The position numbers and the translations under genes were made by a program. Below the pieces are notes generated by a model. The model saw only the letters and a list, made by a program, of their open reading frames with translations. It was not told the DNA's origin and ran no database searches. From contig NZ_JAINFK010000005.1 in assembly GCF_019966575.1 (NCBI RefSeq), forward strand, positions 1 to 64,000: a stretch of 64,000 nucleotides of DNA, written 5' to 3'. Every line of letters begins with the position of its first letter. Positions within the stretch are counted from its first letter, which is position 1. Source of the DNA: Oricola cellulosilytica. GTDB taxonomy: Bacteria; Pseudomonadota; Alphaproteobacteria; Rhizobiales; Rhizobiaceae. This document shows positions 46,836 to 59,785 of the stretch, piece by piece.

Positions 46836-49241
46836 ATGAGTGCGCGCGGTGATGACGGCACCAGCGGCGAAATAGCCGACGAGCGTGTTTTCTTTGCCCC
46901 CGACAGCGACTCGTCCCGAGCGGACCGGCCGCAGATCGCGGCGCCGGAGAAACACAGCCGGTACTCGAAGGCGCGGTATGCAGGGTTTCGGCCTTTTCGA
47001 GGGATTTTCCGGTATTTCTCGATCCGGGCGATTGGTCACGCTCTCCGTCATGAGGGTGCGATCGGGACGCCGTTTCTGTTCGCTCCCGTGTTTCTCGGTT
47101 CGGGGGCGCTGTTCTACTTTGCGCTGGAGCGCGAACCGGCCCCCGCAAGCATCCCCGCGGGACTAGCCTTGCTCGTGCTCGTCCTGTCGGTGGCGCGGCG
47201 CGGCCCGATTTTCTTCCGACGGCTCGTTCTCGGGCTGACCATTGTGGTGGCGGGAATGGCGATCGCCCAGTTGCAGGCGAAAAGCGCCGGAACCAAAATG
47301 CTGGGGGCGTCGGTCACGACACGGGTCACCGGGCGTATCGTGAACATCGAAGAACGGGCCAACGGGCGCACGCGCTACACGATCGATGTTCTGAAAACGG
47401 AGCGCCCGCATCTGCGGTTCTCTCCGGATCGGGTGCGCGCGACCGCATCCGGCGTCTCGCCTGAACTTGTCGTCGGCGGAGGTATCCATGGGGTTGTCCG
47501 GTTGAGCCCGCCATCCGGCCCGGTCCGGCCCGGCGGTTACGATTTCGCATTTCACGCCTATTTCGACGGATATGGCGCGAACGGGTTCTTCGTCGGCGCG
47601 CCTGAAGCGGCCGAGATAGAAACGAGACCTTCCGCGTTCGGCCGGGCCTTGCTGGCTGTCGAAACGCTCCGGCAGGGGATCGGCCGGACAATATCGGAGA
47701 CAGTGGACGGACGCTCGGGAGCGGTTTCGGTGACGCTGATTACCGGAAACAAGTCGGTGATACCCGACGAAGTGAACGAGGCGCTCCGCGTTTCCGGCCT
47801 CGCGCATATTCTGTCGATCTCGGGACTGCACATGGCGCTGGTGGCCGCGACGGTGATGTCGGTTCTGCGTTTCGGTTTCGCTCTGGCGCCGAACTGGTCG
47901 TCCCGCCGTCCGGTGAAGAAATACGCCGCCGCCTTGGCGTTGGCCGCGACAGGCTTTTACCTGTTTCTCGCCGGTGCTGGCGTTGCGACCCAACGCTCGT
48001 TCGCGATGCTGGCGATCATGCTGCTGGCGCTCACTTTTGACCGCAGCGCCGTGACAATGCGCAATCTCGCGCTGGCGGCGATCCTCATCATCGTCACCGC
48101 GCCGAACGAGGTCCTCGGCCCGGGGTTCCAGATGTCGTTTGCCGCAACCGCAGCCCTGATCGCAGTCTATGCGGCCTGGCAGGACGTGCGCCGGGCACGG
48201 TCGCAGAAAGCGGGATCGAGGAAGGAGCGTGGATTGCTGTTCCGGGCGGCGGGATTGCTGACGAAGTTCGCGCTCGGGCTGGCAGTGACGTCGCTCGTCG
48301 CGGGCCTGGCGACGGGAATATTCGCCTCCTATCATTTCGGCCGCATCGCTCCCTACGGGCTTGTCGCCAACCTCGCTGCAATGCCGCTCGTTTCCCTGCT
48401 TGTCATGCCGCTCGCCATCATATCGGTCATTGCAATGCCCTTCGGACTGCACGGGCTTCCGCTGGCCGCGATGGCATGGTCGGTCGAACGCGTGATCCGC
48501 ATTGCCGAGTGGGTGGCGTCCCTGTCGCCACCCGTTGCAACCGGACAGATGCCGGCAGCGGCGCTGGTTCTCTTTTCGGTCGGGCTTGTCATTTCATGCC
48601 TGTTTTCGACGCGCATCCGGCTGGCCGCCCTTCCGGTCTTCGTCCTCGCGGCCGGCCTCTGGTCCCTGCAGCGGCCTCCCGCGCTGGTAATCACGGAAGA
48701 CGCGCGCCAACTAGCGATTGTTGAGACGAATGCAGGCGCCACAGTCCTTCATGTCAATCGCAGCCGCCCGAACGCCTTCGTTCTGGAACAGTGGACCGCG
48801 GCCTACGCATCGTCCGCGACGGTAAAGCCGGACCTTTCGGAACTTGTCGATTGCCGCAGAAATATCTGCACAGCCACGATCGAGCCGGGGCAGAACGATC
48901 TGCGTGTCGGCTATCTCTCGCTGAACAGAAGCGAGAACGGAAATCCGGTTGATATCCGTGCATGGATCGATGAACAGGCAAGGGCGTGCAAGTTCTTCGA
49001 TCTGGTCGTCTTCGCCAGCGCGCCGGCATGGCCCTATTGCCCGTCCGGTGCAACGGTGATTTCGGCGCGTCAGCTTGCCATGAGCGGCTCGGCGGAAATC
49101 ACTACAAAGACCGGCGCGGACGGAACCGTCAATCTGAAGATCAAGCACGCTCTGCCGGGGATTGAACGTCCATGGCTCGACCACCGCCGCTATTCACGCG
49201 CGGCGCGCAACCTTCCCGAATGGCGTCCGAAACGTCAGTAG
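46836..49241 (+). CDS. comEC: ComEC/Rec2 family competence protein
   Basis: 801-residue polytopic membrane protein. The ComEC N-terminal OB-like domain (about 150-265), a competence domain with about ten helices (about 270-570; [20 protein letters not shown] is the family signature) and a short C-terminal domain are present. The C-terminal metallo-beta-lactamase part appears reduced; the usual HxHxDH motif is not seen, so nuclease activity is doubtful. The 70-residue hydrophilic N-terminus makes the start uncertain. The last 7 bp overlap the convergent lexA. Confidence 0.88.
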   Translation: MSARGDDGTSGEIADERVFFAPDSDSSRADRPQIAAPEKHSRYSKARYAGFRPFRGIFRYFSIRAIGHALRHEGAIGTPFLFAPVFLGSGALFYFALEREPAPASIPAGLALLVLVLSVARRGPIFFRRLVLGLTIVVAGMAIAQLQAKSAGTKMLGASVTTRVTGRIVNIEERANGRTRYTIDVLKTERPHLRFSPDRVRATASGVSPELVVGGGIHGVVRLSPPSGPVRPGGYDFAFHAYFDGYGANGFFVGAPEAAEIETRPSAFGRALLAVETLRQGIGRTISETVDGRSGAVSVTLITGNKSVIPDEVNEALRVSGLAHILSISGLHMALVAATVMSVLRFGFALAPNWSSRRPVKKYAAALALAATGFYLFLAGAGVATQRSFAMLAIMLLALTFDRSAVTMRNLALAAILIIVTAPNEVLGPGFQMSFAATAALIAVYAAWQDVRRARSQKAGSRKERGLLFRAAGLLTKFALGLAVTSLVAGLATGIFASYHFGRIAPYGLVANLAAMPLVSLLVMPLAIISVIAMPFGLHGLPLAAMAWSVERVIRIAEWVASLSPPVATGQMPAAALVLFSVGLVISCLFSTRIRLAALPVFVLAAGLWSLQRPPALVITEDARQLAIVETNAGATVLHVNRSRPNAFVLEQWTAAYASSATVKPDLSELVDCRRNICTATIEPGQNDLRVGYLSLNRSENGNPVDIRAWIDEQARACKFFDLVVFASAPAWPYCPSGATVISARQLAMSGSAEITTKTGADGTVNLKIKHALPGIERPWLDHRRYSRAARNLPEWRPKRQ

Positions 49242-49945
49242 CGCCGGATCAATCCGACAAGCTTGCCCTGCACGCGCACCCGGTCCGGCCCGAAGATGCG
49301 GGTTTCATAGGCCGGGTTTGCAGCTTCGAGCGCGATCGACGCGCCCTTGCGGCGGAAACGCTTGAGCGTCGCTTCCTCGTCGTCCACCAAGGCCACGACG
49401 ATGTCACCCATATTGGCGGTGTCGCTTTTGCGGATCACGGCCATGTCGCCGTCGAAGATGCCGGCATCGATCATCGAATCGCCTTCAACCTCGAGCGCGT
49501 AGTGTTCGCCATTTCCGATCATGTCCGGCGGCAGCGAAAGCGTCCTGGTCTGGTGCTCGATGGCGGAAATCGGAACACCCGCGGCGATCTTGCCCATGAC
49601 CGGGACCGGGACGACCCCGCCGTTGTCGTCATTGGCGGAAGGACGAGGGGCAGGGGCATGCTGCGGCCTTCCGAGGCTTCCCTGGATGACGCTCGGGGAA
49701 AATCCGCGTGGCGGTGCATTCGGCGTCAGGCAGTCGGGCAGCTTCACCACTTCCAGCGCGCGCGCACGATTGGGCAGCCGGCGGATGAAGCCACGTTCCT
49801 CGAGCGCCATGATCAGTCGGTGAATGCCGGACTTCGAGGCAAGATCGAGCGCCTCCTTCATCTCGTCGAAAGATGGCGGAACGCCGCTCTCTTTCAGACG
49901 CTCATTGATGAACATCAAAAGCTCGAGTTGCTTGCGCGTAAGCAT
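49235..49945 (-). CDS. lexA: LexA repressor
   Basis: 236-residue SOS repressor. An N-terminal winged helix (about 1-68, [20 protein letters not shown]) binds the SOS box; a linker leads to the S24 peptidase domain. Cleavage site A122-G123 (KIAAGVPI), nucleophile S157 (EGDSMID) and general base K195 (EEATLKRF) are in place. Its own promoter carries a GTTC-N7-GTTC site (49995-50009), so it is autoregulated and derepressed after RecA activation. Its 3' end overlaps comEC. Confidence 0.97.
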   Translation of the reverse strand: MLTRKQLELLMFINERLKESGVPPSFDEMKEALDLASKSGIHRLIMALEERGFIRRLPNRARALEVVKLPDCLTPNAPPRGFSPSVIQGSLGRPQHAPAPRPSANDDNGGVVPVPVMGKIAAGVPISAIEHQTRTLSLPPDMIGNGEHYALEVEGDSMIDAGIFDGDMAVIRKSDTANMGDIVVALVDDEEATLKRFRRKGASIALEAANPAYETRIFGPDRVRVQGKLVGLIRRY

Positions 49946-49985
49946 GGCGGTGCCTCAAGAATCAGATAAAACAAACCCTGAACAG

Positions 49986-50014
49986 GGTATATCTGTTCTA
50001 TTTGTGTTCTGCAA
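49986..50014 (-). promoter_or_regulatory. lexA promoter with SOS box
   Basis: Read on the minus strand, TTGCAG (50009-50014) and TATACC (49986-49991) are 17 bp apart. The LexA box GAACACAAATAGAAC (49995-50009; GTTC-N7-GTTC on the plus strand) fills the spacer, so repressor blocks polymerase. A second symmetrical element, GAACAG-N7-CTGTTC (49980-49998), overlaps the -10 and the box. Confidence 0.85.
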
Positions 50015-50029
50015 CCGTTTAACAAACGT

Positions 50030-51244
50030 TTAAATTGTGGCAGGCTTGAGCACTACAACCTCGACCGCATCGCCTGTGACCGCGGCAGGCGCGTGAGGCG
50101 GTCTGGCGATCAGCACGTTGGCTTCCGCGAAGATCCGAATCATTGATGAATCCTGGCGGTCGAATGCGCGAACATGCAGCTTCCCGGCTCCGTCGCGCCA
50201 CGCAAGGGCGCGCAGATAATCCTCCCGCCGGTCATTGGCGGGGAGCGGTTCCGCGAGCAGGGCGCTCATGCGCAACTCCACCGCCGAACGTCCGGCAAGA
50301 CGGGCGATGAGAGGTTTGAGGAACAGGTGCGTGCAGACAAGGCTTGAGACGGGATTTCCCGGGAGGCCCAAAACCTGAATGCCGTCGAGCCGGCCGAGCA
50401 TGAGGGGCTTTCCCGGCCGCATCGCGATCTTCCAGAAATCCAGCGTCATGCCTTTGGCGACGAATGTCTCCTGAACCAGATCGTGATCGCCAACCGAGGC
50501 TCCGCCCAGTGTGACGATGACGTCGGCCCTTGCCGCGACCGCACGGTCGAGAGCGTCGGACAGCGCCTCTCTTGTGTCGGCGGCGATGCCGAGGTCGGTG
50601 GTCTCGCCGCCCGCTTCACGTACCAGCGCCGCAACGCCGTAGGAATTGGAGGCGATGATTTGTCCGGGGCCCGGCTGCGATCCGGGCGGCAGCAATTCGT
50701 CGCCGGTCGCAAGAATGGCAACCCTGGGTATGCGCACGACCGAGACGTCCGGGTGGTTTGCCGCAGCGGCAAGGCAAAGGGCGCCTGCATCGAGCGGTGT
50801 GCCGGCGGTCAGCAGCCGCTCGCCCTCCGAAAAATCCAGCCCTGCCGGCCGGATGAACCGGCCCTTGGTCTCGCTCTGGTTTGCGGTGATCGCTCCATCG
50901 TCGACAACCGTCGCGTTTTCCTGAATGAGAATCGTGTCAGCACCGTCCGGGACAACACCCCCGGTGAAAATCCTGACGGTTTCACCTTGCTTCACCGTTC
51001 CATCGAACGGGTGGCCAGCGGCGGCCTGCCCGATCACAGTCAAGGAAGCCGGCGCACCCGCGATATCGAGCGCGCGCACGGCGTAACCGTCCATCGCGGA
51101 CACGGGAAGGGGAGGCTGCGTCCGCAGAGCGGTCAGATCGTCAGCCAGAATGCGGTTGTTGGCGCGGTCGATGGCAATGCGTTCCGCCTCGAGCGGTTCG
51201 ACCCCATCCAGGAGCCGGCTTCGTGCCTCGGCGACCGAGATCAA
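50030..51244 (-). CDS. moeA: molybdopterin molybdotransferase MoeA
   Basis: 404-residue enzyme inserting molybdate into molybdopterin-adenylate. The order MoeA N, MoCF-binding and C-terminal domains is typical; [12 protein letters not shown] (near 48-60), [11 protein letters not shown], and [17 protein letters not shown] (substrate loop) are the family motifs. Its ATG overlaps the moaC stop codon (ATGA). It lies between moaC and lexA, as in many Hyphomicrobiales. Confidence 0.96.
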   Translation of the reverse strand: MISVAEARSRLLDGVEPLEAERIAIDRANNRILADDLTALRTQPPLPVSAMDGYAVRALDIAGAPASLTVIGQAAAGHPFDGTVKQGETVRIFTGGVVPDGADTILIQENATVVDDGAITANQSETKGRFIRPAGLDFSEGERLLTAGTPLDAGALCLAAAANHPDVSVVRIPRVAILATGDELLPPGSQPGPGQIIASNSYGVAALVREAGGETTDLGIAADTREALSDALDRAVAARADVIVTLGGASVGDHDLVQETFVAKGMTLDFWKIAMRPGKPLMLGRLDGIQVLGLPGNPVSSLVCTHLFLKPLIARLAGRSAVELRMSALLAEPLPANDRREDYLRALAWRDGAGKLHVRAFDRQDSSMIRIFAEANVLIARPPHAPAAVTGDAVEVVVLKPATI

Positions 51245-51747
51245 TCCGCGCTCCGCGACCAGTCACCCGATTTCCCACCGGACTTGGTCAACAGGCGTAC
51301 GGGACCTATTTCCATCCCCTTATCGATCGCCTTGGCCATGTCGTAGATCGTCAGGCAGGCGACCGAGGCGGCGGTCAACGCCTCCATCTCAACGCCGGTC
51401 TTTCCGCTCAGCCGTGCGAATGCCTCGATGCGGAAGCCCGGCAGATCCGGATCCGCTTCTATCTCGACCGAGACCTTGGTCAGGAGAAGCGGGTGGCAAA
51501 GCGGAATCAATTCGTGGGTTTTCTTGGCCGCCATGATCCCCGCGATGCGTGCGGCGGAAATCACGTCGCCCTTTTTGGCGTCGCCAGCGAGGATCGCGTC
51601 AAGCGTCTCGCGCGTGGTGCGGACGAACCCCTCGGCAACGGCTTCGCGGGTGGAATCGATCTTCGCCGTGACATCAACCATGTTGGCGGCGCCGTCGGAG
51701 CCGAGATGTGTCAGTGCGTTCGTCTGGTCTTTCCCGGAGTCCGCCAT
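51241..51747 (-). CDS. moaC: cyclic pyranopterin monophosphate synthase MoaC
   Basis: 168-residue enzyme of molybdenum cofactor synthesis. Seen: [20 protein letters not shown], the [17 protein letters not shown] active-site stretch and [19 protein letters not shown]. The start follows the trpC stop codon with no gap (TGA then ATG), so translation is probably coupled. Length is normal. Confidence 0.97.
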   Translation of the reverse strand: MADSGKDQTNALTHLGSDGAANMVDVTAKIDSTREAVAEGFVRTTRETLDAILAGDAKKGDVISAARIAGIMAAKKTHELIPLCHPLLLTKVSVEIEADPDLPGFRIEAFARLSGKTGVEMEALTAASVACLTIYDMAKAIDKGMEIGPVRLLTKSGGKSGDWSRSAD

Positions 51748-52566
51748 TCAGGTGATCCTCTCGCTCGAGGTTTCCGCGCCGTGCAGCAGCTCGGATGTCG
51801 CAGCGGCAACGTCCTTCTGCCGCATCAGGCTCTCGCCCACCAGAAAGGTGGTGATGCCAGACTCCGCCAGACGGTTGCAGTCGGCATTCGAGAAGATACC
51901 GCTTTCGCCCACGATCAGCCTGTCGCCTTTGGCCATTGGAGCAAGACGCTCGGAGACGGCGAGATCGACGTCGAAGGTTCTGAGGTTGCGGTTGTTGATG
52001 CCGATGAGCGGCGAGGTGAGCCGAAGCGCACGCTCCATCTCCGCTTCGTCGTGAACTTCGATCAGGGCATCCATGCCGAGGCCAAAAGCGGTTTCCTCGA
52101 GTGTGCGCGCCTCGTTGTCGGTAAGCGAAGCCATGATGATCAGGATCGCGTCGGCGCCCCAGCTGCGGGCCTCATAGACTTGATACGGCTCGAACATGAA
52201 ATCCTTGCGCAGGGCGGGAAGACCGCACGCGTCACGGGCGGCCGTCAGGAATTCCGGTGCCCCCTGAAACGATGGACGGTCGGTCAAGACGGACAGGCAG
52301 GCGGCCCCGCCGGATTCATAGGCGCGGGCGAGGGACGGGGGATCAAAATCCTCGCGGATCAGCCCCTTCGACGGGCTGGCTTTCTTGATCTCGGCGATCA
52401 GCCCATAGTCTCCGCGCGCCTGCCTGGCTCTGAGCGCCCGCAGAAAGCCGCGGGGCTCCGGCATGCCGGCGGCGCGCGCCTCGAGCTCCGCCAAGGGTAG
52501 GGCAGCTTTCGCAGCCGCTATCTCCTCACGCTTGTAGGCTTCAATCTTCTTGAGGATATCGGTCAT
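51748..52566 (-). CDS. trpC: indole-3-glycerol phosphate synthase
   Basis: 272-residue TIM-barrel enzyme of tryptophan synthesis. Motifs: [13 protein letters not shown]-like stretch (here [15 protein letters not shown]), [20 protein letters not shown] and the phosphate site [14 protein letters not shown] 52566 is chosen on the family N-terminus ([16 protein letters not shown]); the longer frame upstream overlaps trpD. It is not fused with trpF. Confidence 0.97.
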   Translation of the reverse strand: MTDILKKIEAYKREEIAAAKAALPLAELEARAAGMPEPRGFLRALRARQARGDYGLIAEIKKASPSKGLIREDFDPPSLARAYESGGAACLSVLTDRPSFQGAPEFLTAARDACGLPALRKDFMFEPYQVYEARSWGADAILIIMASLTDNEARTLEETAFGLGMDALIEVHDEAEMERALRLTSPLIGINNRNLRTFDVDLAVSERLAPMAKGDRLIVGESGIFSNADCNRLAESGITTFLVGESLMRQKDVAAATSELLHGAETSSERIT

Positions 52567-52576
52567 CGCCCAGCCC

Positions 52577-53596
52577 TCATGACGGTTTCTCTTGCGAAAG
52601 CCGGGCGACCTTTTCGATGACCGTTCTGGCGTGCCCTTCGTCCAGGGAAGCCTCGGCCTTTGCGATGCCCTCGGCAAGATCGGCGGCGAGCCCGGCGACG
52701 ACCAATCCCGCCGCCGCATTCAGGCAGGCGATGTCTCGATACGGATTGCGCGCACCGCCAAGCACCTCCCGCAACGCTGCCGCGTTGTGCGCGGGGTCGC
52801 CGCCCTTGAGCTGGTCAATGGTGACCCGCTCAAGTCCGACATCCTCCGGTTCCAGAGTGAAGGTCTTCACCGACCCGTTGCTCAGTTCCGCAATCTTCGT
52901 CTCGCCGGCGGTCGTCAGTTCGTCCAGTCCGGCGCCATGGACAACCCAGACATGCTCGGATCCCAGCGCTTTCAGGACATGGGCGAGTGGTTCCACCCAT
53001 TCGGGCGAGAAGACGCCGACGATCTGTCGGCGGACACCCGCCGGGCTGGAAAGCGGACCCAGCAGATTGAAGATCGTCCGGGTGCCGAGCTCGACCCGGC
53101 TTGGACCGACATGGCGCATGGCCGCGTGATGCATTGGCGCGAACATGAAGCCCAGTCCACCCTCGCGGATACATCTCGCGATCGTTTGCGGGGAGGCCTC
53201 GAGGTTGAGGCCGAGTTCGGCGAGCGCCTCGGCGGAGCCGGATTTCGAAGACAGCGAACGGTTGCCATGCTTGGCGATTGTCGCCCCGGCCCCGGCCGCG
53301 ATGATCGCGGCGCAGGTGGAGACGTTGTAGCTTCCGGAATTGTCGCCGCCTGTCCCGACGATATCGATGGCGTTCTCCGGCGCGTCCACGCGTGTCATCT
53401 TCTCGCGCATCACCGTGACGGCGCCCACGATCTCGTCGATAGTCTCGCCCCGCACCCGGAGCGCCAGGAGAAAGCCGCCAATCTGCGATGGTGTCGCATT
53501 GCCGGACATCACGACATTGAAGGCGCGGCGGGCTTCGTCGGCGGTCAGGCTCTCGCCGTCAGCCGCCTTGGCGATAAAGGGTTTCAGATCCTCCAT
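52577..53596 (-). CDS. trpD: anthranilate phosphoribosyltransferase
   Basis: 339-residue enzyme transferring phosphoribose to anthranilate. The phosphate loop [16 protein letters not shown] and the [20 protein letters not shown] loop are intact. A start at 53596 gives the usual N-terminus ([20 protein letters not shown]); upstream in-frame starts reach into ppiD. trpE and trpG are not in this window, so the pathway is scattered, as in other Hyphomicrobiales. Confidence 0.95.
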   Translation of the reverse strand: MEDLKPFIAKAADGESLTADEARRAFNVVMSGNATPSQIGGFLLALRVRGETIDEIVGAVTVMREKMTRVDAPENAIDIVGTGGDNSGSYNVSTCAAIIAAGAGATIAKHGNRSLSSKSGSAEALAELGLNLEASPQTIARCIREGGLGFMFAPMHHAAMRHVGPSRVELGTRTIFNLLGPLSSPAGVRRQIVGVFSPEWVEPLAHVLKALGSEHVWVVHGAGLDELTTAGETKIAELSNGSVKTFTLEPEDVGLERVTIDQLKGGDPAHNAAALREVLGGARNPYRDIACLNAAAGLVVAGLAADLAEGIAKAEASLDEGHARTVIEKVARLSQEKPS

Positions 53597-53606
53597 CAGC
53601 AAGTCG

Positions 53607-55499
53607 TCACTGTGTCGCCAGCGCGCGCTCGATTGCACGCTGGTCGACTCCCACCGGATAGACGGTCTGCAGCTTTGCCACCATCTGATCGAGCAGGTCG
53701 TCGCTGAGGGCAGCCGCGAGGTTTTCGCGCATCTGCGGCGTCAGCGCCTCCGGCCCTCCCAATGGCTGGGTGATGCCGGTGACCTTGAAGACGTTGTAGG
53801 CAGTGCCGGTCGGCGCAGCAGAAACGCCGCTGTGCTCCGGCCCGCCGTCGAAGACTTCCGCAACGCCCCGATTGCCGAAATCGGCATCGTCCGCAGTGCG
53901 CTGGAGGCCAAATTTCGACTGAAGGGAAAGGCCCTCCGCTTCAGCGATTTCCGCCAACTCTTCGCCGGCGACGAACCGCTCGGCATAAGCCTCGGCAACC
54001 TCGCGGACCTGCCGGTCGGTTTCCTCCGCAATCCAGTCGGCGGTGACACGATCGCGAACTTCCTCGAAGGAGCGGTCACGCTCCGGGGTGATATCTTCCA
54101 CTTCATACCAGACGAACCCGGTCTGTCCGGCGTTGATCGGTGGATTCTCGAGGCCCGTCTCGGCCTCGAATGCCGCCGCGATCAGTTCGGCTTGCTCTTC
54201 TATCGACGTGATCGGCGCTCCGGACTCGTTGCGACCCTCGGCATCGGTCATCCGAATGGTTTCCATCGTCAGCCTTTGCGACGATGCGGCCTCCTCCATG
54301 GTTTGCCCCCCGGCCCGGGCGTCCTCGTAGGCATCATGGATATCGAGCAGCGTGTCATTCGCCTCGACCAGGGCGAGTTCGCGGCGAATTTCATCGCGAA
54401 CATCCTCGAATCGCTGCACGGATGCCGGATTTATCTCCGTGACCCGCAGCAAGATCGGACCGAATGCGCCGTCAATGATTTCGCTGATGCCGCCTGCACT
54501 TTCGATTGCAAAAGCGGCCTCCGCGACCGCCTGGTCGGGCAGGTCTGACTTTTCGAGCGTTCCGAGCGACACGTCTTCCATCGTGCGTCCGGCCTCGGCG
54601 ACCGCATCCTCGAAACTCTCCCCAGCGAGAATGCGCTGACGCGCGGCTGTTGCGCTGGCCTCATCGGCGAACACCAGCTGTTCGATCGTTCTCGTTTCGG
54701 CGGTGGCATAGCGGCTCTTGCGCGCCTCGTAATCGGCGCGGAGCTGATCGTCGTCGATGGTTACGTCTTCAACGATTTCCGCTGGCGTCAGGCGAACATA
54801 GTTGATCGTCCGGTATTCAGGCGCGCGGTAGCGCTCCTTGTTCTCCTCGAAATAGGATTTCAGGGTCGCGTCGTCGGGCGCCGTGACGGGCTCGATTGCC
54901 TGTTCACCGACCGTCACATACTGTACGTCCCGAGTCTCGCCGGTGTGCTGTGCGATCGCCTCGAGCATCGTGGCCGGCACTGCGATGCCGTCGGCCACAG
55001 CCTCGATCACCTGCTGGCGGACCGCCACCTCTTCGCGGGACTTGATATACCCGTCTTCGGTCATGCCGACGTTCCGCAGAACCTGGCGGAAGTTCTCGCG
55101 GCTGAACTGTCCGTTCACACCCTGAAATGCCTCGTCCTCGGCAACCAGGGTCGCAAGCCTGTCCTTGGACAGTCCCAGATTCATCTCTCTCGACTGTTCG
55201 TCGAGCACCGCCCCCGCCACCATCTGGCCCAGCACCTGGCGGTCGATACCGAACAGACGGGCTTGCTCCCGCGTGATCCGTTCGCCGAGTTGCCGGGAAT
55301 AGATCGCGAGTTGACGGTCGTAGGCCAGACGATAATCGAGACCCGACACCTTCGTCTCGCCGGCCGTGACGACAGCATCGCCCGTGCCGCCGGAAAGAAT
55401 TTGTCCGGAAACACCCCAGACCGCGAAGCTGACCAGCAGAAGGAGAAGGAGCGCCTTGGCGACCCACGAACGCGATGACTTGCGCAGACTGTCGAGCAT
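53607..55499 (-). CDS. ppiD: PpiD/SurA-type periplasmic peptidyl-prolyl isomerase
   Basis: 630-residue chaperone anchored by one N-terminal helix (about 12-32, [19 protein letters not shown]). A SurA-N-like chaperone region (about 35-180) and a parvulin-type domain (about 230-350) follow, then another long region of the PpiD type. It helps fold outer-membrane and secreted proteins. Upstream of trpD, it heads the ppiD-trpDC-moaC-moeA-lexA run; tpiA diverges 134 bp away. Confidence 0.9.
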   Translation of the reverse strand: MLDSLRKSSRSWVAKALLLLLLVSFAVWGVSGQILSGGTGDAVVTAGETKVSGLDYRLAYDRQLAIYSRQLGERITREQARLFGIDRQVLGQMVAGAVLDEQSREMNLGLSKDRLATLVAEDEAFQGVNGQFSRENFRQVLRNVGMTEDGYIKSREEVAVRQQVIEAVADGIAVPATMLEAIAQHTGETRDVQYVTVGEQAIEPVTAPDDATLKSYFEENKERYRAPEYRTINYVRLTPAEIVEDVTIDDDQLRADYEARKSRYATAETRTIEQLVFADEASATAARQRILAGESFEDAVAEAGRTMEDVSLGTLEKSDLPDQAVAEAAFAIESAGGISEIIDGAFGPILLRVTEINPASVQRFEDVRDEIRRELALVEANDTLLDIHDAYEDARAGGQTMEEAASSQRLTMETIRMTDAEGRNESGAPITSIEEQAELIAAAFEAETGLENPPINAGQTGFVWYEVEDITPERDRSFEEVRDRVTADWIAEETDRQVREVAEAYAERFVAGEELAEIAEAEGLSLQSKFGLQRTADDADFGNRGVAEVFDGGPEHSGVSAAPTGTAYNVFKVTGITQPLGGPEALTPQMRENLAAALSDDLLDQMVAKLQTVYPVGVDQRAIERALATQ

Positions 55500-55633
55500 G
55501 ATGCGAATTGACCTGATTTCGTACTCGGCACGTTTTAGGAGCGGTTATTGAGCGACGCAAGCGCGGCTCCACCCTTTTCCTGCGGCCGGCAAACCGCTAA
55601 CACGAGCGCAACTGCCGAAGGGAAGGAACCGCA

Positions 55634-56395
55634 ATGACGCCGGGCGTGAAACCACTGGTCGCCGGAAACTGGAAGATGAACGGTACTGGCGCGGCGCTGG
55701 GCGAGGTTCGCGCCATCGTCGAGGGCTTGTCAGCATCGGGATCAGCGGTTGCCGATGCAATGCTCTGCGTGCCGGCAACCCTGATCGGGCGTGCCGCCGA
55801 TGCCGCCGGCGGCGCCGTGCTGGAGATCGGCGGACAGGATTGCCACGCAAAGGAGAGCGGCGCGCATACAGGCGACGTCTCGGCGGAGATGCTGCGCGAT
55901 GCCGGTGCGTCCGCCGTTATTGTCGGGCACTCGGAACGCCGAACCGACCATGGCGAGACGGACGCGACCGTGCGCGATAAGGCGGCAGCAGCCTGGCGGG
56001 CAGGGGTGACCGCAATCATCTGCGTCGGCGAAACCCGCGAACAGCGCGAAAATGGCGAGGCCGAGCGTGTGACCTCGGCACAACTCGACGGCTCTATCCC
56101 GGACGACATGACGGCCGGCAACACGGTCATCGCCTATGAACCCGTATGGGCGATTGGAACTGGGCTCGTCCCGTCGAACGACGACATCGCCGCTATTCAC
56201 GCGCTTATCCGCGATCGCATGGAAGCCCGGTTCGGCGGCGAGGGCCGAAAAGTTCGGATTCTCTACGGCGGGTCGGTCAAATCGGGCAACGCTGCGGAGA
56301 TTTTCGCGATCGATAATGTCGATGGCGGCCTTATCGGCGGCGCCAGCTTGAAAGCCGCCGACTTCCTTGCCATTTGTGACGCCGTACCCGATTAG
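55634..56395 (+). CDS. tpiA: triosephosphate isomerase
   Basis: 253-residue TIM. Catalytic and loop motifs: GNWKMNGTG at the start, IVGHSERR (with the catalytic His), [12 protein letters not shown] (catalytic Glu) and YGGSVKSGN (phosphate loop). GGGAAGGAA before the ATG is the ribosome-binding site. It starts the conserved tpiA-secG-pyrG series. Confidence 0.97.
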   Translation: MTPGVKPLVAGNWKMNGTGAALGEVRAIVEGLSASGSAVADAMLCVPATLIGRAADAAGGAVLEIGGQDCHAKESGAHTGDVSAEMLRDAGASAVIVGHSERRTDHGETDATVRDKAAAAWRAGVTAIICVGETREQRENGEAERVTSAQLDGSIPDDMTAGNTVIAYEPVWAIGTGLVPSNDDIAAIHALIRDRMEARFGGEGRKVRILYGGSVKSGNAAEIFAIDNVDGGLIGGASLKAADFLAICDAVPD

Positions 56396-56402
56396 ACCGC
56401 GG

Positions 56403-56431
56403 TCGGGCGAACAGGGCTTCTAATCGCCCGA
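56403..56431 (+). terminator. weak hairpin between tpiA and secG
   Basis: TCGGGCGA and TCGCCCGA form an 8-bp stem with a 13-base loop, 7 bp after tpiA and 42 bp before secG. There is no T tract, so this is at best a partial terminator. Confidence 0.3.
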
Positions 56432-56473
56432 TCGAACGTGTAGAGACGCCGAAAACCAGATCAAGACAGCACC

Positions 56474-56866
56474 ATGCAAACCGTTCTCATCGTCATCCAT
56501 CTCATGATCGTCATTGCCCTCGTCGGCGTCGTACTGCTCCAGCGTTCGGAAGGCGGGGCGCTTGGTATCGGCGGTGGCGGAGGCGGCGGCTTCATGTCCG
56601 CGCGCCGTGCTGCCGACGCACTGACGCGCACGACATCGATTCTCGCCGCCGGCTTTTTCCTGACCTCGATCGCGCTCGGTCTCATCGCCCGCTACGGCGA
56701 GAACCCGAGCGACATCCTCAATCGCGTTCCCGCGCAGGTTCAGCAAGGTGAAAGCGGCGAGCAGCGCACCGGGGGCGGCGTCCTCGATCTTCTCGGCGGC
56801 CAGGACGAGGCCCCGCAGTCCGGTGGCGTCGAGCAACCGGCAGCGCCGGCGGTCCCGAACAACTGA
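56474..56866 (+). CDS. secG: protein-export membrane protein SecG
   Basis: 130-residue auxiliary subunit of SecYEG. Two membrane helices (about 1-21 and 51-72) enclose the conserved loop VLLQRSEGGALGIGGGGGGG. The C-terminus is a hydrophilic Gly/Gln/Glu-rich tail common in alphaproteobacteria. It lies between tpiA and pyrG, the usual order in this group. Confidence 0.95.
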   Translation: MQTVLIVIHLMIVIALVGVVLLQRSEGGALGIGGGGGGGFMSARRAADALTRTTSILAAGFFLTSIALGLIARYGENPSDILNRVPAQVQQGESGEQRTGGGVLDLLGGQDEAPQSGGVEQPAAPAVPNN

Positions 56867-56949
56867 CCTGAGACAGACAGATCGCGCCTCGTGTGGGTAA
56901 AACCATGCGGGGTGTTTTTTTCTTTGCCTATTTGAAACCGAACCGATAA

Positions 56950-58590
<1,641 letters not shown>

Positions 58591-58624
58591 AAGGCCGGCC
58601 CCAGGCCGAAGCGGAGCGGTTGCC

Positions 58625-59146
58625 CTAGGGCAGATCGTCGAGAAGCTGTTCGATTCCGGCTATCGGATCGGTGGATGCGGCGTTTTCCGAGTACAGGGTT
58701 GAAAGTGCGGTCACCAATTCGGGTTCTGTGCCCGACTGTCCGTCGGCAGCCGCTTCCTCGGCGCCTGCTGGGTCGGAGGTGTTTCCTGCCGCGCCCACGT
58801 CGTTGCCGGATGTCTCGCCGGTTTCGCCGGGCGGAATTGGGTCGCCCGCACCGGATACCGGTTCAATGGCGGTCTCCGGTCCATCGGTTGGCGCATCCTC
58901 CGGCGGCGCCGGCGCGAGCAGTGGGGAGAGATCGACGTCACTGCCAAACCGCGCAATAGCCGAAGCGACCTTGCCCTGAATATTTGAAGGCAGGTCGGGG
59001 TTATTCGCATCCGCAATCGCGGCCTTCGCCATGTGTCCAACGCTCTCGCCGCTCTTGCCCTTGCCGGATTGCAACGGCTCAACCGCCGGCTGTGGCGTCT
59101 GGTAGCTGATGCGAACCGAAGTGGATGAGGCGATTAGAGATACCAT
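58625..59146 (-). CDS. acidic, probably disordered hypothetical protein
   Basis: 173 residues, Ala/Gly/Pro/Glu/Asp-rich, with no hydrophobic core, no signal peptide and no recognised domain. The first 70 residues include a more normal stretch (GHMAKAAIADANNPDLPSNI, then GKVASAIARFGSD) and the end is IAGIEQLLDDLP; the middle is low complexity. The frame has strong third-position GC but no overlapping better frame. I do not recognise it; it could be a surface, granule or regulatory protein specific to the lineage. Confidence 0.6.
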   Translation of the reverse strand: MVSLIASSTSVRISYQTPQPAVEPLQSGKGKSGESVGHMAKAAIADANNPDLPSNIQGKVASAIARFGSDVDLSPLLAPAPPEDAPTDGPETAIEPVSGAGDPIPPGETGETSGNDVGAAGNTSDPAGAEEAAADGQSGTEPELVTALSTLYSENAASTDPIAGIEQLLDDLP

Positions 59147-59257
59147 TTTCTGGGATTCCGCGTTTGCAATCAGTTAACCATGGAGCTGATTCCCTTGCGC
59201 AAACCTTAACGAACCGCCTTTCCGCGGCCGCCCACGTTCGTCACAGCCTCGCTGCAA

Positions 59258-59785
59258 TCAGGGCGCGCGTTCCAGACCTTTCTCTCCGCATACATGTCGG
59301 CGGGCCAGCCAGACGACCAGAGGCGGAATCGCCAGCCATTGCAAAAGCGGGCTCAGGCCGGTGCCGAAGGGTGGAACGAGCGGCATGAGCTCCGAGTAGG
59401 TCCAGCGCAGGCTGACATTCGTGTAGTAGTATTCGAACCCGACGGTGAGCATGATTCCCACACCGAGAAAAACCAGCAATTGTGCGGTTTTCGGCCGGAG
59501 ATACCAGTGGCGCGATCGTGCCAGCGCGCTGGTTGTCCAGAATGCGATGAGCGCAAACCCGACATCACCGAACGTCGCGGAGGTGCAGACTTTGACGCCA
59601 TCCCAGTGATTCAATTCTGCCATGCCGGCGTATGTCGGAACCTGCAGAAATTCCCACACGAAATGCAGCAGAAACGAGAACACCGCGATTCCGAATTCCG
59701 GTAGTCTGCTGATCTTTCCCATCATCGAACCTGACACCCATCTTTTCAGGCCGTCTGATAACGCCTTCAGTAAGGGGAAGGTCAA
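59258..59785 (-). CDS. hypothetical polytopic membrane protein
   Basis: 175 residues with four or five hydrophobic helices, the first full one carrying FLLHFVWEFLQVPTYAG, an aromatic/Glu motif that stands out. ATG 59785 overlaps the stop codon of the endonuclease-like gene by four bases, so the two are coupled. No enzyme or transport family is recognised with confidence. The neighbouring acidic protein gene lies 111 bp further on in the same direction. Confidence 0.72.
   Translation of the reverse strand: MTFPLLKALSDGLKRWVSGSMMGKISRLPEFGIAVFSFLLHFVWEFLQVPTYAGMAELNHWDGVKVCTSATFGDVGFALIAFWTTSALARSRHWYLRPKTAQLLVFLGVGIMLTVGFEYYYTNVSLRWTYSELMPLVPPFGTGLSPLLQWLAIPPLVVWLARRHVCGEKGLERAP

Noticed and set aside
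49980-49998. GAACAG-N7-CTGTTC as a Gram-positive type (GAAC-N4-GTTC) LexA box
   Set aside because: The spacing is wrong for that class; the GTTC-N7-GTTC direct repeat beside it is the expected site for this phylum. Kept only as an extra symmetrical element.
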